From: Pseudisothecium myosuroides
Lineage: Eukaryota > Streptophyta > Bryopsida > Hypnales > Lembophyllaceae
Assembly: GCA_951799445.1 (NCBI GenBank)
Contig: OX637291.1
Location: 14,572,501-14,636,500 of the forward strand
DNA: 64,000 nt
Direction of reading: 5' to 3'
In this document: positions 44,394-58,020 of the stretch, piece after piece
How the letters are laid out: the number at the start of each line of letters is the position of its first letter
How positions within the stretch are numbered: position 1 is the stretch's first letter
Program-made: the position numbers and the translations under genes
The notes under the pieces: generated by a model
What the model saw: only the letters and a program-made list of their open reading frames with translations
Told to the model about the DNA's origin: nothing
Databases searched by the model: none

Positions 44394-45354
44394 TACAACA
44401 AAACAAAAACAACTTGAGATGAGAGAATGAGATACAAATTTCTATGTCACATTTTCCAACCTAAATAACACAAGCCCAAAGCATATACAACTTACAAGAC
44501 AGGATACAATACAAATGTTTTAGTTTAAAATCAACATAAAATTCAAGTTGAAATGGCAACAAATTATTGTATACAGTAGGACGCATTTGTACAATCACTA
44601 GAACAATTTTATATTAGAAACAACTTGAATTAACATAGATTCTAACATTGTTTAAAACAAAATGGGGATCATTGAAACTAAGACATTTATGTGGTCCGAA
44701 ATGGTTTCATTTTAATGGAAGCACGATATACTCTAATGCCACATTGCTCTCAATGTTTGGGTTTCTTATAACAAAGTTGGTTGCCTCTCCATGTAGTATG
44801 TTTGTTAATTTTGCATTTTCACATTTTCATTTATATAATGACATGGTATTAATCCCTAAATGACCATCTTGCTATTTTTAGCAACACAACAATTTTGGGT
44901 AGATACTTGTGACTAGAAATTTGAATGTTTTTGGCCCAAACTGTAATAGAAATTGTGGAAGAGGAATATCTTTTATGTGAACAAAATTTTATGACATTCG
45001 GAAATATGAGTCAAAAGTTATGGCCTAATATGTTACCTTTTTTCTCAGCAGGGCAATTTAGGCAGATTTAGGCAAAACTTTTTTCATAAACAAAAATTTG
45101 AAATTGGTTTTCTAGATTTATATATACATGGAAAGCCTTGAATCAATCCATTTTGACCAATAAGTCAAAAGTTATGAGGAATTTTAGTTTGCGGGCAGAT
45201 ATGGGTTCTCTACTCTAAAATAAACTTTGAAGTTGTTATTTCACTCAATTTTCAATATTTTTGGAAAAAAATAAAATCATAGGGTGTAGATTGTTTATTG
45301 CAACATTACAACCATTGGGATTGGCATTTTTCAATTCCATAATTAACTTCTTAA

Positions 45355-45627
45355 CCCCTAAACGTCACAGACAAAACAAAGGTTCTGACGGGTTTCAAGA
45401 GGAGCAATGTAGAAGAATTGGAATAACTTGCAGTGTGCTTGGAGTCTAAAAAAGTCACCGTACAAATTTATAGCCAGCTTTGTCACAAGTGCAAATGTGC
45501 AATTTTTTTTAAAATCTACTGTATGGATACATATTTTATAGACTTTGTTGACCGCGGTTTTACAGGAATCTTCAATTCCTTGCGTCCAAAAAACGTCCCT
45601 TGTGACATTTAGGGGTTACTCGAGGGG
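45355..45627. mobile_element. TTAA-type MITE relic (about 270 bp)
   Basis: TTAA then CCCCTAAACGTCACAG on the left. On the right, TTGTGACATTTAGGGG is followed by TTAC, with a second GAGGGG-TTAA 12 bases later. CCCCTAAA and its complement form the ends; the GTCACA/TGTGAC step extends the pairing. The exact right boundary is uncertain. Confidence 0.6.
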
Positions 45628-46052
45628 TTAACAATCTAGTGTATTGAATCATTCTCTATTTCTTTCTACTTACTAATTTTTCCTATATATTGTACAATTC
45701 CAAATGATCCGAAATTTTTCAAGCATGTAGCCAACTTGCCTTGAAGAATGAATCCAAAGAGAAACCACCATTTTGGATATTTTTTCATACAAATGTGACC
45801 TTGTGAAGTGCAACTGCCCAATTTTTTGTAGGGCCCAAAAAGGATTTTTGTCAATTGAAACACTAATATCTTGCAATCCACATGGTGAAAAATCCTGAAA
45901 TTTTTTCCACATCCTTTTAAACCAGCATAATATAAGATCCTACGGTTGCGTGTATCCAAAAATGTTTTTTTCCCAAAATTTGGTACTTGTGCTCAAAATG
46001 ACATTTTTTGAGCGTTTTGAGGATAACATAGTCAAGGAACTTATGGGGTTAA

Positions 46053-46632
46053 CTCTTAAAGGACCGGGGGTATTTGAGCATAGTCCTTGTTTTCTTGACT
46101 AGTTCTTGTAACAAGCATAATTCCTCATTTGTGTGGAATAATTTTGATGATCGCCACCATTGAAATGAAACAAGACTTATTTATCTTTCTTATAAAAGAA
46201 AAATCAACAAAATCGCACAACTTTTGTATAAATGCCACCGTTGACAAGATTGATGAAAGATGTTCAGTTAGGGAGTACTTTGTATGTATGTTGAAATCAG
46301 AATGCTCAAAAGTGATCCAAAAATTCTGATTTTTTTCCCACATGTGCATATCATTGTAATATTGATGTGAATTTTTTTCAAATCATTTTTATGCGTAGAA
46401 AAAAAGATATGAGAATGTAAAGTAACGGCCCACAATGCCTTTTCCATTCTCAAAAAATTCACCAAAAATTACACACTTAATCATTTCTCAATCAGATTCC
46501 TCCAACATATTTATTAGAGAAAATCATCTAGGGTCTCTTTGTTGCTTACGAACTGTTAGTAAGGTTCACATATCAATTTTTTTACAAATATAGTTGTAGA
46601 AGCCATGTGGTGGCCTTATGGTCCTTTAGGGG
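46053..46632. mobile_element. TTAA-type MITE, short form (about 580 bp)
   Basis: Flanked by TTAA on both sides (46049-46052 and 46633-46636). Ends CTCTTAAAGGACC and GGTCCTTTAGGGG. The interior differs from the 900-bp copies. No transposase. Confidence 0.7.
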
Positions 46633-46636
46633 TTAA

Positions 46637-48145
46637 CACAAATAAGGATTTTTTGACTCAAACATGTCATTCTTGCAATCCCTATTGAAATAATGTTAGC
46701 ATCAACAAAAATGCTTTATATATAATAAACAATTATATTATTATTAGAATGTTCAGTTGTAAATTAAATCTCAATAAACTTCATGTCTAATAAATAGGGA
46801 GAAGGCAATTACTTTATACAAGTGGAAAGTAGGAGGCATGATAATCCATATGGGATATGTCATGAAGCATGCATAGTAGTTCATTTTCTTTTCAAAATTA
46901 AGCAACTAAGAAAATGTGGGAATTTATGTTGAATTTTATTTCCAAAAATCTGTTCATAATTTGAATCATCCATTCAATATGTATAGACTAAGTTCAAAGA
47001 GAGTATGAAAATGATTCCTTATACCCCTCTTTAAAATTTGTTCATAACTTTGAATAGAGAATTCAAATCACAAATGGATATTTAGAGATGAAATTAGACT
47101 TGAATGTATGAATTTTTTTTAGTTGAAAAGATTTTGAAAAAAGTTAATTAATATGCTAAAATGAAGTTTGAGGTTCTGCTAGGTTGATAATTATTGCGTT
47201 TTGTAATGATAGTTACACATGGCTCTATATTATCCCATATTCTTTATATGATTGCAATGCATGGTGAAAAAGACACTAATCCCATTGTGATCAACATAAT
47301 CACATTGTGTTGAAGACTATGATAGAATTATGTTTGGCATATGTTTAGAATAATATAAAAGTCTAATCCCATTACACCATTGCCAAAATTTTCTTAATGA
47401 TTTCTATTATAAATAATAAATAGATTAATTATAATACATTTAATATAAAAATAATGCAATTTTTTACAATTTTGGATGTGCATATGTACAAGTGGATGTA
47501 TTGGAAAAGATAAAAAGACTAATACATTGCAATAAATATAGTGCAAAAATTTCATTGTGTATATTCAAAATTGATTCAACAACAAGTTTTGTCTACAATA
47601 ACATACGTCATTACACACAATCATATTTGATTATCTCAAAAGATTAATATTTTTATATTGCATCTTTGCATAATACATGTACACAAAATCAATGCATGTG
47701 GAGTGATAGACAAGAAAAGAAAGGTGCTAGAAAAACTTATAAGATATATAAAATTCTACTAAAACACTAAGTCAAAATTCAATAATCAGATTGAGTATTA
47801 AAGAGAAATTGAGATTGATAATGAAAACTATGCAAAAGAAAGTGCCAACAATCTACAAACACATTCTACAAAAGTGTGCTAAAACACCAAGGCAATTATT
47901 GCAAAATAATGATGATGCATCAAATTACAAGTGATAATGTCCTAATATGTAATCATAAGAAAAGAAAGTCAACAGTGATATGAAAGAAAATATCCATCAA
48001 CAAAATCTACAAAACCATAATGAAACATTGTATCAGTAGTTACAAAACTTAGTTGGCACGTTGATCCCAAAACAACAAAACTGTGATGTTTGAAAGATTG
48101 TAAAAAAACAAAACTGAGGGAGAAGTGGAGAGTAAGAAAAGAAGA
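46637..48145. other. AT-rich intergenic DNA
   Basis: Very AT-rich, with no repeat boundary or coding frame recognised. Confidence 0.45.
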
Positions 48146-48335
48146 CACTACAAAAAACCCGTGTTTTTCCAGATGTCCGACCCAAAACACAGTATGTCTA
48201 TGGCCAAACATACTATGTTCAATGAAACATTGGGATGTTGTGAGTGTTTCTAACTCCACAATTGAGTCAGAAAGTTACACATGGGCTCTAGCGGCTGTTT
48301 CGTTGAAGATTTACTCCGGATCGGGTGGTTCCTAA
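48146..48335. mobile_element. CACTA-like terminus, probable left end
   Basis: CACTACAAAAAACCCGTGTT at 48146 resembles the ACTATAAGAAACCCG end at 58886 and is followed by CAGATGTCCGAC, a GATGTC word like those in 54180-58886. If both belong to one element, the LTR at about 49262-54169 and the TTAA MITE at 48340 are nested inside it. This pairing is inferred from the ends only. Confidence 0.4.
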
Positions 48336-48339
48336 TTAA

Positions 48340-49257
48340 CCCCTAAAGGACCAAGGCATTTTCTGGCTCCAAAATCACTGAAAACTGCCATTTCTGCTGC
48401 GATCACTCCCTAAACCAAAAAAAACTTTTTTTTAGAATCTAACCGTAGGATCTTATACTTCACTTGTCTTAGATCATGTGGTAAAAATTTCAAGGAATTT
48501 GATTGTTCCGATTGGAAGATATTAGCATTCAAAGTTGGGAAAAAAAGTTTTTTTGAAGTGTTTCCTGCAATTTCAGATGACTTTGACGGCCATTTGTGGA
48601 TTTTTTTTGCACTACACAACTTAAAGTTGTAATTTTTTATGTTGAACATTTGAGTTGAGAGTCGGAGAAAAAAATTTCAGAATGTCAAACCTTGATTTTC
48701 ACATATAAAAAAATTGATAAATAGAAGTAGGTCCAAAATTGAACAAAACACTAAATTGTTAATAGCTCTTAGTTGGAATTAAAACAACATAATCCCAATA
48801 GTGAAATTGTTCTTGCAAACAAACTTGACCTCGTCAAAAAAAAAAATTGAAAAAAAATTGAAAATTGCATTCAAAAATGAATTCTATAAGGTTTTGTTTT
48901 TGAAGATGCTTAAATTGCCCGAAAAACAAGATTGTCTATAACTTTCTCATTATGAGTCCAAATAGAATGAATCAAAGCTTCAAATGTAGATATAAACATG
49001 ATCTTTGAGAATAAAATTTAAAATTTTTATTTTTATTTTTCTGTTTTTTATTTTTCTGCCCGCTGAACTGCTTTTTTGCTTTAGGATGGCATAACGTTTG
49101 CTCCCGGGCACCGATTGAAAAAAAAATTATATTTTTAGAAAGCTAATGTGATTCCCTATTTTTTTTTAAAGTTTCAAAAAATCACGTCAAAATTTCAGGT
49201 TGCATGAGCCTGCCCGAAATCCCAAGTGTCTCGGAGGGGATTTTGGTCCTTTAGGGG
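48340..49257. mobile_element. TTAA-flanked MITE, copy C (918 bp)
   Basis: TTAA lies on both sides (48336-48339, 49258-49261). Ends CCCCTAAAGGACCAAGGC and TTTTGGTCCTTTAGGGG. Nearly colinear with copy B at 28004-28920 and inverse to copy A. No coding capacity. Confidence 0.92.
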
Positions 49258-50027
49258 TTAAGTGTTCACCTTCCAAGCAATGGACACTTTTTGTGACTGA
49301 TAATCTTGTAAAAATTCACTAATTCTAAGAAAAACTATTTGTTAACTAGTCAAAAAGGTTATGATTAAGTAAAATGGGAAAAAGAAAGCAAAATCTAATC
49401 TAACTAAAATTGTATCTAAACATCCTTTTAGAATATAGTTTTCTCTTCCCAAAATGGTAAAGAAAGTTAGATTTCAAGATTCCTAGCAAAAGTTATCACG
49501 GTCGAAGTTCGGCCCTTTATTGGTTAAAACTTCATCCACTAATCTAAAATAGCAAATTAATTCTAAATAATTCTAAATTCTAGGGTTAGGTTATTAGTTT
49601 ATTTAAGTTCTGGATTATTAAGATTATTTGGAATTTTGACCTATTTGGATATTTTTCATCCAAATTTAGCCTCAAACTTCATCCAAACTTTTACCCTTCA
49701 AAATTAAAGTATTTTTAAAAGTAAAAAAGAAATTTTGGAATCTTTATAGATTCTTTGTTTGATTCTACTTTAAAATATTTCTTAAAGATTCTTTTGGATG
49801 AAAACCTTAACTTTCATCCAATTTATGGTTAATTAGTAACTTCTTTGTTTTGTAGTTATTTCTTAAGTGTGATTTGGTTTTGGAGAATTCTAAAAATTAC
49901 CTATCAAATTCTAAATTCTAACTTAAATCCTAAAATTCTAATCTAAAAGCTAACTTCTAAAAGCAACGATTCTAATTTCAATTTAAAGGAAAAAACAAAG
50001 CAAAAGAAAAGAGAAAAACTAACATAC

Positions 50028-50105
50028 CTCAGTGTCCATCGACGCCATGGTTCCGTCATTGCACATGACTAGCATAATCGATTCAAAGTATCCGTCATCC
50101 TCCAT
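50028..50105 (-). CDS. Short leader exon (26 codons) ending in a splice donor, LTR copy 2
   Basis: ATG at 50105 opens MEDDGYFES... and the reading ends ...MDTE at GAG|GTATGT, a good plant donor, in phase 0. Unspliced, it stops two codons later. It is the positional equivalent of 11332-11391 in LTR copy 1, about 2.4 kb after the TATA box (2.1 kb there). The peptides share acidity and the final E but little sequence. The acceptor exon is unknown. Confidence 0.5.
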
Positions 50106-51070
50106 TATGTGTGCTCTGTCTATTTAATGCAATTTGGTGTCAGAATGTTTGGGAATCCTTCCTTTCTACATTCTTTTGAGCTAATTTCCTACAGAAGTGG
50201 TTAGTTGAAAGTATTTAACTTAATTCCTTAAATTTAGGAGGTCACGTTAAATTTCTAACGATTTTTAGTCGATTTCTAAACAATTCTTTGAAATAAAATA
50301 AACTTCAAGGCCCTATTACCAAATACCTTTGAAGGTTTATTTTATTTGAGAATTAATTTAAAAGATTAATATCTTCCAACTTAATAATATTCCAATGAAT
50401 ATTTGTTATTCATTAGTTTATTAATTTTTGTTGGATTAATCTAATGTTTTTGTTGACTTTTTGTCTTTTTCTATTTGGCTTATTAAGCCCAATAAAACAA
50501 AACCTAAATCAACATTCAACCTACTAATTCCTTCCAAAAATCCTAATTGATAGAAAAAACCAAATTCTTCAATAGTAAAAAGAATAGAACCAAAGAACTA
50601 TTCTAAATTAATAGTAAATGAATAGTAAAGAAAAGAATTAAAAACCACAATTTGTCCCGAAATGAATAGTAAATGAATAGTAACGGAATAAAAACCAAAC
50701 CAAATCCGAAATGAATAGTAAATGAATAGGAAAAGCACAACAAAACAAAACAAAATGAATAGAAAAAGAATAAAAAACCGCGCCAAATCCAAAATGAATA
50801 GTGAGAAAACAAAACAACAAGCACACATGAATAGTTAGATTTTCGGAAAGTATTAGTTTTTAATTCTAATTCCTTCTCAAGCCGCCACTTCGTCTTCTTT
50901 AAGTGTGGTTCGATTCTTGTTTTGGTTATTATTTTGTGTTTTGAGTTGCTAGTATCAAAGTTGAAAGAGTTCGTTAGCAAGTGTAAGCACGAAGTTTTTG
51001 CTAAGAAATCAAAATTTTGGGGTGTGGCCGCAACTACCGACTTGGACTTTAGGTTGGGCTTGTATTGTTA

Positions 51071-51190
51071 AACTAGAGTGACTTGAATTGGAATTGGAGT
51101 GACTTGAATTGTGAACTAGAGTGACTTGAATTGTGAACTGGAGCGACTTGAATTGTGAATTGGAGTGACTTGAATTTGTGAACTGGAGTC
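51071..51190 (-). repeat. Tandem repeat of about 24-26 bp in the LTR leader
   Basis: About four to five units of GAGTGACTTGAATTGTGAAC with small changes. It stands at the place where LTR copy 1 has GTCCAGTTCAAAC repeats (10500-10615). Confidence 0.85.
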
Positions 51191-52508
51191 TAACCTCGGA
51201 GCCCCAACTGAGAACTGCTGTGAGTCTGGAACTTGCGGCTGCCCCTTGTCTGCCACGTGGCACAACGGGGTTGGTTGGTTCCCGTTGCCGGACGTTCCCC
51301 TGCTCCCGGCCGTTCTCTTGCCTTGATCCCGTCTGTACTGCTGCTCCGGCCCTAGGCTAGGTGCTGGTTCGAATTTTTCTTGGAACTGGATGCTGGTTCG
51401 AACTTTTGGAACTGGATTCTGGCTTTGGACTAAAAAAACAAACTCTAAATGATGTTTTTTGATGTTTTTTGGGGAAAGTTTCCTAAAGCAACTAACAAGC
51501 AAATCCGAACTAATGGTTTTGGGGATTTTTTAGGGAATTAAACTAAGCAATAGCAACTAAACTAAATGGAGTTTTTTAAGATTTTGGAATAACCTAGCAA
51601 GGCAAATCTAAACTAAGGGCAATTTTGAGTTTTTGGGATAACTAAGCAAAACAACTAAACTAAGGATATTTTTGGGTTTTGGGGATAACTAAACAAAGCA
51701 AAACTAAAATAAAACAAAAGCTAAACTATCATCAAACATCCATGACTTGACAATGAGTTTATAAGCAAACTTTGAGTGAATTGTGGCGGAAAGAAAGGGA
51801 GCCTTTTGGTGAGGTTCTCTGTCTTAAGTAGGCCCAAAAAATCAAGGATTTTCCCCAAACTTTTCCTTTAAGGTAACTAGTTTCAAGGTCAAAGCTCCAC
51901 CGTGCAGGAGCTACCCCAAGAAAAACTTGTGAAATATAGTTCCAAGTGGCTGCAGGAATGTTTCAATTCTTAAAGGAAGTACACATGAAAGTGTTTAAAT
52001 TGAATATTAAGGATTAAAAGAATTCCCAAGGTCTCCAATAGTTTTAATTCCTAAATGAGGTACACATGAAAGTATTTAAACCGAAAATTAGGAATTAAAT
52101 CAAACCAAACTTTATTATACAACGAAGCCTGACCGGTGTTTTAAGTATTAGAATCTTTTGGTAAAGACTAGCTTCACCGCCTTAAGAATTCTGACTCAAT
52201 GGCTGTTACAAAACATAAAATTAGTACATAAAGACGGTATGCAAGTTTTTGGGGGATGAAACCTCCCAAAAGTATGATTTTAGTGTGGTTTTGATGGTTG
52301 AAAGGGGAACCCCGAGTCCTCTAACCAATTCCTCCACTAAAAGAAGGCAAAGAAAGCAAAATGAGCAAAAGATGACCAAAATTTGGTCTAACTAAATGCT
52401 TCCGACAAAGCCAGTAAGCAAAATGAACAAAAGAGAGTCTCTACACTTCGACAGAGTGTCGATAGGCAGATAATGGTGTAATGGGGTATGAGAAACTTCG
52501 CGGGGAGG

Positions 52509-52520
52509 CCTTATATACTC
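52509..52520 (-). promoter_or_regulatory. TATA box of large LTR copy 2
   Basis: The minus strand reads GAGTATATAAGGCC, a strong plant TATA context, followed by a GC-rich start region. Confidence 0.55.
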
Positions 52521-55500
52521 GCTCGAAGGCCCTACCACTTAGTTTACCATGAGATATTCGATTCTTTTAACTAAAAACTACCTAAAGCTAAATTCTAAAC
52601 TACCCTAAGATATTTGCTAAATAATCTTTGTTTAATTCTTAGAATTTTCTAGAACAAGCCTTAATTAGCAAGGAAATCTTGTCCAAATAAAATCTAAGCT
52701 TTTTCCCAAAGATATTTAGGAAATTAACTATTTTGACCTTGAGATAATTCATGATTAACCCTAGGATATTTCCAAATATTCTTAGTTTAATATAAATTCG
52801 ATTTTAAAGGAAAGATTTGAAATCTTTACTAAATCCAATCTTCAATTTTCTCCAAGATATTTTGTCAATTAACCTTGAATTACCGCTAATTACTCTAAAA
52901 AAGTCAAACTTACGGTTGAACTCTTCCTATCTTCTTGAGAACAACTCCAAATTGAAAACCGATTGCGCCATCGCGTTCAGAAGACCCCAATTACTCTTGG
53001 GAACCCTCCACCCAGTTCATCTACGTTGTAAATACCTGTAAAAACCACTAACGATAACTTCAAAGAAAAGTCAAAATCCCAACTAATGGAATTTGAATTT
53101 CCCGAGAAAACTGACTGGCTAGGGTTGCTTGGAAGGTTTGTGATAGTAAGAAAACATTTCTTATTTGCGACATTCGGACACCGCTAGTTCCTGGTTTGCC
53201 GGTCAACCCGCCGCTGTTGTAAATTCTTGTTAAATTCGATGTCGTTGTTGATTTTGGTACTTTTGACTATCAAAAAGTCTTCAAACTTAATTGGTCGCTT
53301 ATTTTTTATATAAAACTCTAATCTAATTTTTAGTGAGATTTTAACGCACTCTGGATAATTTCTATGAAATTATCATCAGTTTCAAAGGCGGTTGACTTCC
53401 CATGGAGTCATCGTGGAGTTTTGTAAAATCCCGAAACTTTTGGGCAATCTTCTAGGAAGTGTCCAAAAGCTAAGGGCAAAACCAAACGTCCAATAAAGAT
53501 GCTAAATTTAGCAATTCTTTAATAATTTCCACTCGAGGAGGAAATTAATCTAGTACCGGGGTTTGTCATGGATGATTAGCTCCGCTATTGATCTCTTGGC
53601 ACGCTTTTACCCTAAGAGCACCTTTCTGTAAGCTCCAATCACCTTGCCCTTCTTCTACTTTGCATTCTGGTTCGTATTCTTCAACATTTACAGGTCTTCA
53701 TACAACTAGTCCAAATTCCACATGAATTGGATTTAGACACTTCTAAACCTGAACATAGATTTTTATGATTCAGCCAGGCTTGTCACATGTGCTCACATGT
53801 CGAGTTTTACATGGACAAGACACTAGAACTGGCTAATTCTCACATCCTCACATCTCTCTAAAACGTTAATATGGACTCTAAGACACTAAACTAAGACTTA
53901 AATATAGAAAAGCAAAGTATTTTGTGCTTTTCATGATTTTAGGAAGATTCCTCACTAATTTGGTAGGGACTTCTACCAAACTCCTCTCAACTACTAATTC
54001 ATGCTATTTTGCATGAATTAACACCAAAAACTAAAACTAAATCGCGAAAAATTAACCCAGAGTTCCAGGTGCTAACCTCAGGGCTCACTGATGTTTGACG
54101 GTCGGAGGTAGCAAAATTGCAGATTTTCGTGGATGTTGCGGGAAATAGTGGAATACTACACTCCCAACAAGTTGTTAGCAAAAACAACAATGTCATAAGA
54201 GACATAACTAATGACATATTTATGTCATGACGATCATCTGAAAAAACATAAGTGACACGTCAGCAGCCAGGGTCCATTTTAACTGCGGATAAATCAGAAA
54301 AAATTATTGTGGTCTAGGATAAGATGTTTGCTTGAATAAAAAAAACTGGAAAAGGATAGCCCAAGAAAAAATAAGGGTGACGTATTCGCTGACGTAGCAA
54401 CTAAAATGGTGACGTGGCATGCCACGTCAATATACAGGGCTATCCACATGGTCAAGTTCTAATGTTCTTAAAAACATCACCAGAGACGTTTTGACGTCTT
54501 TTCAGACATTACATCCAAAAAACATCGTCTTTACTTTACTGCGACTTTGACGTTGGACCACATGTTTACTGCGGTGCTTATTGTCACGTCTGACCAAACA
54601 GCGTAACATTCAGTTAACAAACGGTTGACGTTGTTTGCAATGTCTACACAGCCTTGGCATGCCTTTTTGCCTTTTTTGTATCTACATGATTGTCCAATAG
54701 TGAGTGCTGCCATGTGCAACAAATAGGTCTACGATTACATAAAACACACATACTCAATGCAAGGATCATGCGGATGTTTCATTATTGAAATTTCCAGTTG
54801 GATGTTTGACTGAGGACGTACATGTGCAACAAAAAAAACTATATGGAGGTTTAGAAAAGAGAAAGAAGGTACACTACTTTGTACTTAGAAACAAAGGCTG
54901 CATTTCATTGCACTTGGCCTTTAGAAAAAGTTTGTTATGGATGCATGAAAAAATGATGCACAAGGCTGTCATATAAGTACTCCTCTCCTTTCACATGACG
55001 TCTGACGTGTGTCACAGTTGACGTTCACAACCAGAGCTTGTGTCACCCCATGATTGCAGTGCAAACACTGGGTTGTCCTAGAAGATATAGAGGTGGATAT
55101 TCTCATGTATCATTCAGATGTCTCCAATGACGTCTGCATCTTCTCATCAAGAGATGTGAAGGACATGCTACGCTTTGTCCTCAGGGACTGCGCCATTGCC
55201 TACTTCAATAATGTAGTCCCGTCTATTGTCCGTGGGACAACGCACCGGGTTCATGGCCCATTGCATTGGTTGGAGTCCATGAAAGTCACTGTTGTTTTAC
55301 AATTGAGCCATATTGGAGGTGAATTGGATATAGTGCAATGCCCTGCGTTTGCCCCTAACCTTTGTTTGGTATATAGCTTTCTAACCACACTGATGTAGGT
55401 CGTCAAAGAAGAACAACTACTGGTAGTGCAAAAGAAAGGCAAATGAGTTGGCGTGTACCTTTCTATCCATATGATTGAAGTTTGTCAAGCTGAAGCCGTT

Positions 55501-56642
55501 TTGATCCTGTTGAATGCTTGGGACGCAAGTGTCATGTGTCCCCCTCACCTAGCAACACTATAACACAATGGTTTCAATAATCCATTGGCCTCCTGTTCAC
55601 TAGACCCCAACAAAGTTGGTGGGTAAAATACGCTACCACACTTGAGTCACAGGTGACAAATCCACCTTTTAAGCTTTGGACACATAGGTGCATACCGTAA
55701 CAATACATTTGACAGTGCAATGTTGCATTTTGCTTGGGAGGTTGTGCTTGATGTTTGACGTCATCTTCCAGTAGACGTCCATAACGTTCAGCTTCCTTCA
55801 TCGTAGACGTCAAGCATTGCACAGAGGATGGACAGTTGTTTAGTTCGGGTGGGTAATGCACAACTCTTCTCGGGTGCAAATGCCTCCACATCTCACAAAA
55901 AGCTTCATGTCTTGCCATCTCTAGGCCTTTGCCAAAATGTACTCCGCTCTTGCCATCATGCACCGCTCTGACGTTGATTAGAATAGTAGACGTATCAAAT
56001 GCATGCATTATGTGGACGCCATGTACGAGGTTCAAGCTATGTCTACGAGGATGTTGGGGAATTGACGTCTGCATTTGCAAAAAAAATGTCTTTACAATTT
56101 ATCTACTCATACAAAAGCATCTACAAGAACATGAAGGGAGACATCAATATGGACTAAATAACTTGACATTGTAGAACGGCAAAGCATTGGGTTCAACGTC
56201 AACATTGCATCGGGCATTGCATGCATATAAGACGTAGCCTGAGATGTAGTCTGAGACTTTCTGACGTGTTTGGAGACATAGAATGTGGCGTTAGGACATC
56301 TGTAGAGACATCTATAGAAACTTCAAGACGTTTTGAGAGACATAACTTGGAGCAAGATTGTCTTCATGTCCATTCAAATGTAAACTACCTTATGCTGTCT
56401 GACATGCTTTTTATTACATTCACTGGGAGTTAAGACGTTCAGTGAGCAATGTAGGACATCTTCTTACATGTCTAGCAACCTAGGATATGACCTCATGCCA
56501 TATTTGCGATGACATCAACGACCATCATTTACAACTTTTGTGTACATCATACACAACAACAAATACCACAGATATACCTAGTCACTACTACTCTCTTTTT
56601 CAGTCCTAGCAAACAAAATCTTTTTGTGGATTTTGGACACGT

Positions 56643-57317
56643 GGGTGATTGCAAAAAAGATTGGTACTATTTTGCATCACAATGAAAGTGACTCTCTTGT
56701 CATCTGCTATAACTTTTGAAGCATGAACTTGATTAATTTGAAATTTTTATTAGAAATGTCTAACTTGGTAGTATTTAGGTTCTTTATTTTTTAGAAATTT
56801 TCAAAAATCATTTAATATTTAAATTTAAATTTAGCAAATTTTTCACTTTTTGCGATTTAGGATTTTTTGGTATTAGGGTGTATCCAAAATTAATGATCTA
56901 GAGCTAAAATTTTTGTGGTCTATTTTCATAATAGGAAGTCATATTTCTACCAAAGAAATTTTTAAAAATATTTTACTTTACATCTTCCACATGCATACTA
57001 ATAGGGCTCCTTTGCAAGCGCATTTCTAAACATTGAAGATGGTTTTAAGATCAATCTTTTTGTAAAATATCTTCATCATAAAGTTCTTCCAAATTGCCTA
57101 TGTTTAATTTATTTTTTTAATTTCTTTATTTTCTACAAATTAAAATGTGAAAGTACCTAGTTTCTTGAGATTTTGTTAGTTCATGAGACTTTTTTTGTTC
57201 TCCTACTAAGAGATTTTTTATATGCTTTTCCCTAACATGATATCTGTACTCCTGAAAGAAAAAATGAGTATTATAAAAAACGCTGCAAAAATTAATTGGT
57301 CTTTCTTGCAACCACCC
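56643..57317. mobile_element. MITE with GGGTGATTGCAA ends, copy 2 (675 bp)
   Basis: Left GGGTGATTGCAAAAAAGATT; right reverse-complements to GGGTGGTTGCAAGAAAGACC. Same family as 3085-3929. AT-rich interior with no ORF of note. It breaks the GACGTC-rich region into two blocks. Confidence 0.75.
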
Positions 57318-57840
57318 AATAGACATGAGTATAGAATGATGCATGAACATGGCAAGAGACAAAAGGTTCAAACAAGATAATTAGTGCATTTTTTAGAAAT
57401 AAAAAATGTAATAAATTGTCCTTCAAATACTAATAAGAAAGCTTTAAACATGGTAGTTTCCTAGGCAAATCAAAAAATCATGCATGCATTTCTAAACACA
57501 GAAATGATGTCAAACGTATGTCACACTCAACATCAGGTACCACTACCTTTATCCCTGATGAATGTCTGGAAGACACTGGTATTCCTCAAGGAGACATAGC
57601 GGTGGACAATCTACTCTATCTTCCTGACGTCCTACCAGACGTCTACATGCTGCCCTACAGAAACGTGATTTCTGCATTTTTTATATCCCATATGGTTTGT
57701 CTTCCCTCCTACCACTCCACTCGTAAAAAGAGCTCGAAGTCTTCTCCTCTCTATATTATCACGTCAAGTGGCTTTTTAAGCCATGTGACATAATTGCCAA
57801 ATATGATATATTTTGTATGGCATATTATGCATAGTATATA

Positions 57841-58020
57841 TTGTATATTGTATTATTATGTATGATATATTGTATTATTATGTATGATATATTGTATTAT
57901 TATGTATGATATATTGTATTATTATGTATGGTATATTGTATTATTATGTATGGTATATTGTATTATTATGTATGGTATATTGTATATTGTATTATTATGT
58001 ATGTTTTATTGTATATAATG
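57841..58020. repeat. 22-bp AT minisatellite
   Basis: About seven to eight tandem units of TATTGTATTATTATGTATGR(T)A, with the variable base drifting from A to G along the array. Likely unstable. Confidence 0.92.

Larger units (their letters stand above)
49262..54169 (-). mobile_element. Large LTR of the LARD/gypsy-like family, copy 2
   Basis: On the minus strand it begins TGTTGGGAGTGTAG at 54169. The block TAAAATCTCACTAAAAATTAG lies at about 53345-53322, 820 bases in, against about 730 in copies 1 and 3. The preceding block CATGGGAAGTCAACCG resembles copy 1. A TATA box (52517-52511), gene-like CGGTGGAGCTTTGACC motifs, GAGTGACTTGAATTGTGAACT tandem repeats (51071-51190) and the short ATG exon (50105-50028) follow in the same order as in copy 1. 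The 3' boundary is unclear because no primer-binding site was seen before the MITE at 48340-49257. Confidence 0.55.

Noticed and set aside
55054..55398. 114-codon plus-strand ORF in the same region
   Set aside because: No motif of a CACTA transposase or other family, and no sign of neighbouring exons.
55574..56080. 168-codon minus-strand ORF inside the GACGTC-rich region
   Set aside because: No recognisable domain. It overlaps dense short repeats on both strands, and the composition follows the repeats, so it is more likely a by-product.
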